From: an uncultured Butyricicoccus sp.
GTDB lineage: Bacteria > Bacillota > Clostridia > Oscillospirales > Butyricicoccaceae
DNA: 7,406 nt
NCBI GenBank assembly: GCA_900555465.1
Contig: USLE01000052.1
Location: 1 to 7,406 of the forward strand
Direction: 5' to 3'
Made by a program: the position numbers and the translations under genes. Below are positions 1-6,332 of this stretch, piece by piece. Position 1 is the first letter of the stretch; every line of letters begins with the position of its first letter. The notes under the pieces are model-generated. The model searched no databases and was not told the DNA's origin. It saw only the letters and a list, made by a program, of their open reading frames with translations.

Positions 1-30
1 TATCCGCGCCATGCGTGGTAAGACCTATCT

Positions 31-55
31 TCGATCGGAATAATATTCCGATCGA
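31..55. other. Strong 11-bp stem-loop upstream of purC
   Basis: The arms TCGATCGGAAT (31-41) and ATTCCGATCGA (45-55) are exact reverse complements around a 3-base AAT centre. No T-run follows on either strand, so it does not look like an ordinary rho-independent terminator. It could be a 3' end structure of an upstream transcript, a leader hairpin of the pur operon, or a symmetric protein-binding site. Its right arm runs into a short tandem repeat, GATCGA twice (50-61). A smaller GC hairpin, GGCGC / GCGCC with a 5-base loop, follows at 68-82. The structure is seen directly; its role is unknown. Confidence 0.6.
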
Positions 56-100
56 GATCGAGGTAAAGGCGCGGCCTGCGCCGCCATTGTGCGGGCCGGG

Positions 101-145
101 TATAACCTTAAAACAACATTGTTTTCAAATTATTACACATAAAAT
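101..145 (+). promoter_or_regulatory. AT-rich island with weak promoter-like hexamers before purC
   Basis: This 45-base block has only about 8 G or C bases, in sharp contrast to the GC-rich DNA on both sides. TTAAAA (108-113) and TATTAC (131-136) are separated by 17 bases and each match 4 of 6 positions of the sigma-A consensus hexamers. This is a weak promoter candidate that would give a leader of roughly 15 bases before purC. The alternative is that the real operon promoter lies left of the window and this block only keeps the purC ribosome site unstructured. Confidence 0.25.
110..125. promoter_or_regulatory. Perfect 16-base palindrome, possible operator
   Basis: AAAACAA (110-116) and TTGTTTT (119-125) are exact reverse complements around CA. 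The centre-to-centre geometry suits a dimeric repressor, and the element overlaps the candidate -35 and spacer region. It does not resemble the Bacillus PurR PurBox, which is built on CCGAA(C/T) half sites, nor the E. coli LacI-type PurR site, which has a central CG. No regulator can be named from sequence alone. AT-rich DNA produces short palindromes by chance, so confidence is modest. Confidence 0.3.
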
Positions 146-150
146 GGAGG
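146..150 (+). promoter_or_regulatory. Ribosome binding site of purC
   Basis: GGAGG lies 9 bases before the ATG at 160 and only 3 bases before the in-frame ATG at 154. The spacing favours 160 as the real start. A third ATG at 144 overlaps the site and is in another frame. Confidence 0.75.
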
Positions 151-159
151 AAAATGGAC

Positions 160-870
<711 letters not shown>

Positions 871-904
871 CCGTATTATCCCCCGGAACAAGCAAAGGCA
901 AAGC

Positions 905-2374
905 ATGAAATATCGTATCCTAAAGCATAGCAAAACCCCATTTGACAAGGTGCACGAGGAGTGCGGCGTGTTCGGCATCGCCGCGCCGCCGGGCAAGCAG
1001 ATCTCGGCCGCGCATGAGGCGTATGTCGCGCTGTTCGCGCTCCAGCACCGCGGACAGGAGGCGGCGGGCATCGCGGTCAACAACCGCGGCGTCATCCGCT
1101 GCCATAAGGACGTCGGCCTGGTCAGCCAGGTGTTCAATCAGGAGATTCTGGACGGTATGCCCGGCTCGATGGCCATCGGCCATGTCCGCTATTCGACCAC
1201 CGGCAACCAGTCGCGCGAAAACGCGCAGCCGATCGCGATCACGCACGTCAAGGGCAACCTTGCCGTGGCGCACAACGGCAATCTGGTCAACGCCGGCGAG
1301 CTGCGCCGCAAGATCGAGCTCGGCGGCGGTATTTTCCGCTCGTCCAACGATACCGAGGTGCTGGTCTACACCATCGTCAACGAGCGCCTCAAGTGCGGCT
1401 CGATCGAGCAGGCGGTCGTGAACGCGATGGGCGTGATCGAGGGCGCGTATTCGCTCGTCGTCATGTCCCCGCGCAAGCTGATCGCGGCGCGCGACCCGCA
1501 CGGCTTCCGCCCGCTCTGCATCGGCAGGCTGGACGACAGCTACGTGTTCGCCTCCGAGACCTGCGCGCTCGACGCGCTCGGCGCGGAATTTGTCCGCGAC
1601 GTCGAGCCGGGCGAGGTCTGCGTGGTGGAAAACGGCGCGCTGCGCTCGATGCACTGCGGCGTCCAGTGTAAGACCTCGGCCTGCGTATTTGAGTATATCT
1701 ATTTCGCGCGTCCGGACTCGGTGATCGACGGCGCGAGCGTTGAGCTCGCCCGGCAGGAGGCGGGCAAGTACCTGTCCATCGAGCACCCGGTGGGCGCGGA
1801 CGTGGTCATCGGCGTGCCGGACTCGGGCATCCCCGCCGCGATCGGCTACGCCAAGTTCTCCGGCATCCCCTACGGCGTGGGCCTGATCAAAAACCGCTAT
1901 ATCGCCCGCACCTTTATCCAGCCCGGGCAGGACAAGCGCGAGCGCTCGGTGCGCCTCAAGCTCAACGCGCTGCGCACCGCGGTCGAGGGCAAGCGCGTGA
2001 TCATGGTGGACGACTCGATCGTCCGCGGCACGACCTGCGCGCGGCTGGTAAAGCTGCTGCGCGACGCGGGCGCGGCCGAGGTGCACATGCGCATCTCCGC
2101 GCCGCCCTTCCGCCATCCCTGCTTCTTCGGCACGGACATCCCCGAGCGCAGCCAGCTGCTCGCGCACGGCCGCACGGTCGAGGAGATGCGCGAGATCATC
2201 GGCGTGGACAGCCTTGGCTTCCTGTCGCTTGAGGCCGCGCGCAAGATCGCCGTGGGCTGCAAGCTGGGCTTCTGCGACGCCTGCTTCTCGGGCGAATACC
2301 CGATCCCGGTGCCCGAGCAGGCGGAAAAGAATATGTTTGAAAACGAGATCCCGCTTCCCTCGGATCAGGGCTGA
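905..2374 (+). CDS. purF: Amidophosphoribosyltransferase, glutamine-dependent, [4Fe-4S] type
   Basis: PurF catalyses the first committed step: PRPP plus glutamine gives 5-phosphoribosylamine, glutamate and pyrophosphate. The 489-residue product has an N-terminal Ntn-type glutaminase domain and a C-terminal phosphoribosyltransferase domain. The motif HEECGVFGI puts the nucleophile at Cys20, so 19 residues must be removed to expose it. Other glutaminase residues are present: LQHRGQEAAGI (46-56), GHVRYSTTG with Arg95, AHNGNL (122-127) and SSNDTEVL (146-153). The PRPP motif VIMVDDSIVRGTT is at 365-377, and the PRPP loop region KNRYIARTFIQPGQ is at 329-342. Cys260, Cys406, Cys457 and Cys460 match the four Fe-S ligands of the Bacillus subtilis enzyme, implying an oxygen-sensitive cluster. 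Only a weak ribosome site (AAAGG, 894-898) precedes the ATG. In-frame GTG at 950 is an unlikely alternative start. It is followed after 22 bases by its own paralogue. Confidence 0.97.
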   Translation: MKYRILKHSKTPFDKVHEECGVFGIAAPPGKQISAAHEAYVALFALQHRGQEAAGIAVNNRGVIRCHKDVGLVSQVFNQEILDGMPGSMAIGHVRYSTTGNQSRENAQPIAITHVKGNLAVAHNGNLVNAGELRRKIELGGGIFRSSNDTEVLVYTIVNERLKCGSIEQAVVNAMGVIEGAYSLVVMSPRKLIAARDPHGFRPLCIGRLDDSYVFASETCALDALGAEFVRDVEPGEVCVVENGALRSMHCGVQCKTSACVFEYIYFARPDSVIDGASVELARQEAGKYLSIEHPVGADVVIGVPDSGIPAAIGYAKFSGIPYGVGLIKNRYIARTFIQPGQDKRERSVRLKLNALRTAVEGKRVIMVDDSIVRGTTCARLVKLLRDAGAAEVHMRISAPPFRHPCFFGTDIPERSQLLAHGRTVEEMREIIGVDSLGFLSLEAARKIAVGCKLGFCDACFSGEYPIPVPEQAEKNMFENEIPLPSDQG

Positions 2375-2396
2375 CGGGCACAGATAAGGAGTATCT

Positions 2397-3818
2397 ATGG
2401 GAGGATTTTTCGGCGCAGTATCCAAGCAGGACTGCGTGCTGGACATTTTCTTCGGTGTGGACTACCACTCGCATCTGGGTACACGCCGCGGCGGTATGAT
2501 TCTGTACGATCAGGAGCGCGGCTTCCAGCGTCAGATCCACAATATTGAAAACACCCCGTTCCGCACCAAGTTCGAAAAGGACCTTGCGGACTTTTCCGGC
2601 TGCAGCGGCATCGGCTGCATCAGCGACACCGACCCGCAGCCGCTGCTCGTGCGCTCGCACCTCGGCCTGTATGCGCTGACCACGGTCGGCATCATCAACA
2701 ACGCCGAGGAGCTGGTGGCCCGCTATTTTTCCGACCACGGCCACCAGTTCATGGCCATGAGCTCGGGCAAGGTCAACTCGACCGAGCTGGTCGCGGCGCT
2801 CATCAATCAGGCGGACGACATCGTCTCCGGCATCCTGCACGCGCAGGAGCTGATCGACGGCTCGCTGACCGTTCTGGTGCTGACAAAGGGCGGCATTATC
2901 GCTGCGCGTGACCGTCTGGGCCGTCTGCCCGTGCTGATCGGGCAGAATGAGGACGGCTGCTGCGTTTCGTTCGAGTCGTTCGCGTACCATAAGCTGGGAT
3001 ATGAGGACGCCTACGAGCTCGGTCCGCGCGAGATCGTCAAGGTCACGGCGGACGGGTTCGAGACCCTGTCCCCCGCGGGTAAGGACATGCGCATCTGCGC
3101 CTTCCTGTGGACGTACTACGGCTATCCGAACTCGAATTACGAGGGCGTCAACGTCGAGGTAATGCGCTACCGCAACGGCGAGATCATGGCGCGCGACGAC
3201 AAAAAACGCGGCCTTGCGGGCGATGTGGACTATATCGCGGGCGTGCCGGACTCCGGCGTGCCGCACGCGATCGGCTACGCCAACGAATGCGGCAAGCCGT
3301 TCGCGCGCCCGTTCGTCAAGTATACCCCGACCTGGCCGCGCTCGTTCATGCCGGCCAGCCAGAAGATCCGCAATCAGGTCGCCAAGATGAAGCAGATCCC
3401 GGTGCCCGAGCTGATCGAGGGCAAAAAGCTGCTGTTTGTAGACGACTCGATCGTCCGCGGCACCCAGCTGCGCGAAACGGTCGAATTCCTGTATGAATCC
3501 GGCGCGAAGGAAGTGCACATGCGCTCGGCCTGCCCGCCGATCATGTACGGGTGCAAATACCTGAACTTCTCCTCCTCGAATTCCGAGATGGAGCTGCTCG
3601 CCCGCCGCACCGTGCAGGAGCTCGAGGGCGACGAGGGCCAGAAGCACCTCGAGGAATACGCGGACGCGAATACCGAGCGCGGCCAGTGCATGCTGAAGTC
3701 CATCTGCGAAAAGTTCGGCTTCAGCTCGCTGGGCTATCAGTCGCTCGACGGCCTGCTCGAGGCCATCGGGCTGGACCGCGACAAGGTCTGCACCTACTGC
3801 TGGAATGGCAAGGAATAA
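2397..3818 (+). CDS. PurF paralogue lacking the glutaminase nucleophile
   Basis: This 473-residue protein aligns with PurF over its full length but appears unable to use glutamine. It begins MGGFFGAVS, so Gly2 stands where PurF has the N-terminal catalytic Cys. The stretch matching GHVRYST reads IGCISD, without the arginine; HNGNL reads TVGII, without the oxyanion Asn; and the Asn-Asp pair reads Asn-Ser (127-128). The phosphoribosyltransferase part is kept: GVPDSGVPHAIGYA (282-295) and LLFVDDSIVRGTQ (345-357). Cys234, Cys386, Cys465 and Cys468 fit the four Fe-S ligand positions. The PRPP loop differs (KYTPTWPRSFMP instead of KNRYIARTFIQP), and there are about 20 extra residues near 408-437. 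A strong TAAGGAG (2385-2391) lies 5 bases before the ATG, 22 bases after purF. It may be an ammonia-using enzyme, a partner or regulator of PurF, or an enzyme for another phosphoribosyl substrate. Databases would probably call it amidophosphoribosyltransferase; the exact function is not established here. Confidence 0.9.
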   Translation: MGGFFGAVSKQDCVLDIFFGVDYHSHLGTRRGGMILYDQERGFQRQIHNIENTPFRTKFEKDLADFSGCSGIGCISDTDPQPLLVRSHLGLYALTTVGIINNAEELVARYFSDHGHQFMAMSSGKVNSTELVAALINQADDIVSGILHAQELIDGSLTVLVLTKGGIIAARDRLGRLPVLIGQNEDGCCVSFESFAYHKLGYEDAYELGPREIVKVTADGFETLSPAGKDMRICAFLWTYYGYPNSNYEGVNVEVMRYRNGEIMARDDKKRGLAGDVDYIAGVPDSGVPHAIGYANECGKPFARPFVKYTPTWPRSFMPASQKIRNQVAKMKQIPVPELIEGKKLLFVDDSIVRGTQLRETVEFLYESGAKEVHMRSACPPIMYGCKYLNFSSSNSEMELLARRTVQELEGDEGQKHLEEYADANTERGQCMLKSICEKFGFSSLGYQSLDGLLEAIGLDRDKVCTYCWNGKE

Positions 3819-3845
3819 AAAATTTCCCCTGCGGGCAAGCGGGAT

Positions 3846-3875
3846 ACAGCGCGGCGCAGCCGCGAAATTCGCTGT
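3846..3875. other. Hairpin in the purF2-purM gap
   Basis: The 95-base gap (3819-3913) is the largest inside the operon. Within it CGCGGC (3850-3855) and GCCGCG (3859-3864) form a 6-bp GC stem with a 3-base GCA loop. ACAG (3846-3849) and CTGT (3872-3875) can extend it across an asymmetric bulge; ACAGCG / CGCTGT is an alternative 6-bp pairing. AATTTC (3821-3826) can also pair with GAAATT (3864-3869). There is no T-run downstream on the + strand, so termination is not supported. mRNA processing, stability or attenuation are possible; the minus strand reads into a T6 run at 3817-3822, but through a poor stem. Confidence 0.45.
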
Positions 3876-3913
3876 GAGATGCAACAACGATTTTGGAAAG
3901 TGAGAGTGTAACT

Positions 3914-4951
3914 ATGAGTGAAAGCCGTTCTGAAAGCTACAAGGCAGCCGGCGTAGATGTGACCGCCGGTTACGAGGCGGTCAAGCTGATGAAGCCGATG
4001 GTGGAATCCACCTTTACCAAGGGCGTAATGGGCACGCTCGGCGGCTTCGGCGGCCTGTTCCGCCCGGATTTCAAGGGCATGGCCGATCCCATCCTGGTCT
4101 CCGGCACGGACGGCGTGGGCACCAAGCTCAAGCTGGCCTTCCTGATGGACAAGCATGACACGGTCGGCATCGACTGCGTCGCGATGTGCGTCAACGACAT
4201 TGCGTGCTGCGGTGCGCAGCCGCTGTTCTTCCTCGACTATATCGCGGTCGGCAAGAACCACCCCGCGAAGATCGCGCAGATGGTTTCCGGCATTGCGGAG
4301 GGCTGCCGTCAGGCGGGCTGCGCGCTGATCGGAGGCGAGACCGCCGAGATGCCGGGCTTCTACCCGGAGGATGAGTACGACATGGCGGGCTTCTCGGTCG
4401 GCATGGTCGACAAGGAGAAGATGATCGACGGCACCACCATCAAGCCGGGCGACGCGCTGATCGGCGTGGCCTCCTCGGGTGTGCACTCGAACGGCTACTC
4501 GCTCGTGCGCAAGACGCTCGGCATCAACGAAAAGTCCGTGCGCCGCTATATCGACGAGTTCGGCAAGACCCTCGGCGAGGAGCTGCTCACCCCGACTAAG
4601 ATCTACGTCAAGACCATCCAGTCGCTGATGGGCAAGGTGGACGTCAAGGGCATCAGCCACATCACGGGCGGCGGCTTCTATGAGAACGTGCCGCGCATGC
4701 TGCCCGAGGGCGTCTGCGCGAAGATCGAAAAGAGCGCGCTGCCGGTACCGCCGGTGTTCGACCTGATCGCCAGAACCGGCAAGATCCCGGAGCGCGATAT
4801 GTACAACACCTTCAACATGGGCGCGGGCCTGGTGCTCGCGGTCGCGGCGGAGGATGCCTCCCGCGCGGTCGCGGCGATCTCGGCTGCGGGCGAAAAGGCA
4901 TACATCATCGGCGAGTGCACCAGCGGCGACAAGGGCGTCGAGCTGGTATAA
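3914..4951 (+). CDS. purM: Phosphoribosylformylglycinamidine cyclo-ligase (AIR synthetase)
   Basis: PurM uses ATP to close the imidazole ring, turning FGAM into AIR. The 345-residue product is of normal family length and has the two halves of the PurM/PurL ATP-binding fold. Family blocks seen are [13 protein letters not shown] near the N-terminus, [13 protein letters not shown] (63-75), [20 protein letters not shown] (85-104), [11 protein letters not shown] (140-150), [11 protein letters not shown] (187-197), [12 protein letters not shown] (250-261) and FNMGAGLVL (300-308). The ATG at 3914 is preferred: GAGAG (3902-3906) lies 7 bases upstream and [13 protein letters not shown] is a typical N-terminus. 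An in-frame TTG at 3893 would add 7 residues. purN follows 13 bases after the stop, which fits co-translation. FGAM synthase, which supplies its substrate, is not in the window. Codon use is strongly GTC and GGC rich, like most of the operon. Confidence 0.97.
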   Translation: MSESRSESYKAAGVDVTAGYEAVKLMKPMVESTFTKGVMGTLGGFGGLFRPDFKGMADPILVSGTDGVGTKLKLAFLMDKHDTVGIDCVAMCVNDIACCGAQPLFFLDYIAVGKNHPAKIAQMVSGIAEGCRQAGCALIGGETAEMPGFYPEDEYDMAGFSVGMVDKEKMIDGTTIKPGDALIGVASSGVHSNGYSLVRKTLGINEKSVRRYIDEFGKTLGEELLTPTKIYVKTIQSLMGKVDVKGISHITGGGFYENVPRMLPEGVCAKIEKSALPVPPVFDLIARTGKIPERDMYNTFNMGAGLVLAVAAEDASRAVAAISAAGEKAYIIGECTSGDKGVELV

Positions 4952-4964
4952 TTGGAGAGGCGAT

Positions 4965-5588
4965 ATGATTAATATTGCAGTTTTGGTTTCGGGCGGCGGC
5001 ACGAACCTGCAGGCGCTGATCGACGCGCAGCAGGCGGGGAAGATCGAAAACGGGCGCATCGCGCTGGTCGTTTCGTCCAACCCGAACGCCTATGCGCTCG
5101 AGCGTGCCGCGAAAGCGGATATCCCCACGGCTGTGCTGCGGCGCAAGGATTTTGACGATGCGAACCGCTATGCGGATGCGCTTGACGCGCTGCTGCGCGA
5201 AAAGGGCATCGGCCTTATCGTGCTCGCAGGGTTCATGACCGTGCTGCCGGACAGCTTCTGCCGCCTGTATGAGAACCGGATCATCAACGTACATCCGTCC
5301 CTCATCCCCTCGTTCTGCGGGGAAGGGTACTACGGCCTGCGCGTGCACGAAGCCGCCCTCGCCAAAGGGGTGAAGGTGACCGGCGCAACCGTGCATTTTG
5401 TATCCGAAGTGGTAGACGGCGGCGCGATCATCGCGCAGAAAGCGGTTGAAGTGGAGGAAGGCGACACGCCGGAGGTTTTGCAGCGCCGCGTGATGGAGCA
5501 GGCGGAGTGGATATTGCTGCCGCAGGCGGTGTCCGATTTCTGCGCCGGGCGGCTGGCCGTGCACGGCGCGTGGGTTTCGAGGAAATAA
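4965..5588 (+). CDS. purN: Phosphoribosylglycinamide formyltransferase, 10-formyl-THF dependent
   Basis: PurN transfers a formyl group from 10-formyltetrahydrofolate to GAR, giving FGAR. The 207-residue product matches the usual size of about 190-215. The phosphate-binding loop VLVSGGGTNLQAL is at 6-18. The catalytic set known from E. coli (Asn106, His108, Asp144) corresponds to Asn108 and His110 in INVHPSLIP and Asp151 in VVDGG. The loop after the active site reads SFCGEGYYGL instead of the PxxPGxHxH pattern of E. coli, a pattern I associate with clostridial PurN. The ATG at 4965 has GGAGAGG (4954-4960) 4 bases upstream; longer readings from 4854 would run through the end of purM and are rejected. 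Codon use differs from purM: by hand count 7 of 18 glycines use GGG (none in purM) and 1 of 22 valines uses GTC (14 of 30 in purM). Confidence 0.96.
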   Translation: MINIAVLVSGGGTNLQALIDAQQAGKIENGRIALVVSSNPNAYALERAAKADIPTAVLRRKDFDDANRYADALDALLREKGIGLIVLAGFMTVLPDSFCRLYENRIINVHPSLIPSFCGEGYYGLRVHEAALAKGVKVTGATVHFVSEVVDGGAIIAQKAVEVEEGDTPEVLQRRVMEQAEWILLPQAVSDFCAGRLAVHGAWVSRK

Positions 5589-5606
5589 AAGAGGAGTGAC
5601 AGCAAA

Positions 5607-6332
5607 ATGAGCAAAAATGTGTTCGATATCAAGGGCGAGCTGCTCAGCAACGCCTATCCGGGACGCGGCATCATTTTCGGCCGCACGCTGGACAACAAGC
5701 AGAACGTGGTCGCGTATTTCATCATGGGCCGCTCGGAGAACAGCCGCAATCGCGTCTTTGTCGAGACCGAGGACGGCATCCGCACTGAGGCTTACGACCC
5801 CTCCAAGATGACCGACCCCTCGCTCATCATCTACCATCCGGTGCGCCAGTGCGGCGGCAAGCTGGTCGTCACCAACGGCGACCAGACCGACACGATCTGC
5901 GACTACCTGCGCGAGGGCAAGAGCTACATCGACGCCCTGCGCACCCGCGAGTTCGAGCCGGACGCGCCGAACTACACCTCGCGCATTTCGGGCGTCATCA
6001 ACGAGGACGGCTCGTACTCCCTGTCCATCCTCAAGAATTTTACCTCGGACCGCACCTCGAACAAGCGCTTTTTCTACGAGTACGACAAGCCGGTGCCGGG
6101 CCTCGGCCACTTTATCCACACCTACCAGTGCGACGGCGACCCGCTGCCGCCGTTCCGCGGCGAGCCCAAGTGCATCCGCATCGAAAAGCCGATCAAGCAG
6201 TTCACCGAGATGCTATGGACCAGCATGAACGAGCAGAACAAGGTCGCGCTGTTCGTGCGCTACATCGACCTTGCGACCGGCGCTTACTGGCAGGAGATCC
6301 GCAACAAGCATGAGGAGGGCAAAAACGCATGA
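5607..6332 (+). CDS. purO: IMP cyclohydrolase, PurO type
   Basis: This protein is predicted to close the second purine ring, converting FAICAR to IMP, the last step of the pathway. The 241-residue sequence matches the IMP cyclohydrolase family known from archaeal PurO, not the MGS-like cyclohydrolase domain of bacterial PurH. Shared blocks recalled from the family are the N-terminal YPGRGIIFGRT followed by AYFIMGRSENSRNR (about 36-49), VVTNGDQTDTICDYLREG (about 87-104), and FEPDAPNYTSRISGVI (about 116-131). It is longer than the roughly 200-residue archaeal enzyme, with added sequence towards the C-terminus. GAGGAG (5591-5596) lies 10 bases before the ATG. The last codons overlap the next gene by four bases (ATGA). 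The neighbour is the AICAR formyltransferase that makes its unstable substrate FAICAR, so context supports the call. The reaction itself is inferred from family and position. Confidence 0.9.
   Translation: MSKNVFDIKGELLSNAYPGRGIIFGRTLDNKQNVVAYFIMGRSENSRNRVFVETEDGIRTEAYDPSKMTDPSLIIYHPVRQCGGKLVVTNGDQTDTICDYLREGKSYIDALRTREFEPDAPNYTSRISGVINEDGSYSLSILKNFTSDRTSNKRFFYEYDKPVPGLGHFIHTYQCDGDPLPPFRGEPKCIRIEKPIKQFTEMLWTSMNEQNKVALFVRYIDLATGAYWQEIRNKHEEGKNA

Noticed and set aside
1..43. Possible 3' end of an upstream gene such as purE
   Set aside because: Two frames end here (stops at 19-21 and 41-43), but the few residues do not match any C-terminus I recognise, so neither can be supported.
31..55. Rho-independent terminator
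   Set aside because: The stem is strong, but no T-run follows on either strand.
1..153. Purine, PRPP or tetrahydrofolate riboswitch
   Set aside because: I looked for their conserved core sequences and found none; the region offers only simple hairpins.
920..2446. 508-codon open frame on the minus strand opposite purF
   Set aside because: It lies antisense to an unmistakable purF, is very rich in Arg, Ala, Asp and His as expected from the complement of GC-rich codons, and shows no family motif.
2196..3887. 563-codon open frame on the minus strand
   Set aside because: Antisense shadow of the PurF paralogue in GC-rich DNA, with no recognisable domain or plausible composition.
3893..3913. TTG start extending purM by 7 residues
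   Set aside because: The ATG at 3914 has a suitable ribosome site and gives a normal N-terminus.
3794..5080. 428-codon open frame on the minus strand, and a similar 404-codon one at 4905-6119
   Set aside because: Both span two or more well-supported + strand genes and their boundaries, and have shadow-type composition.
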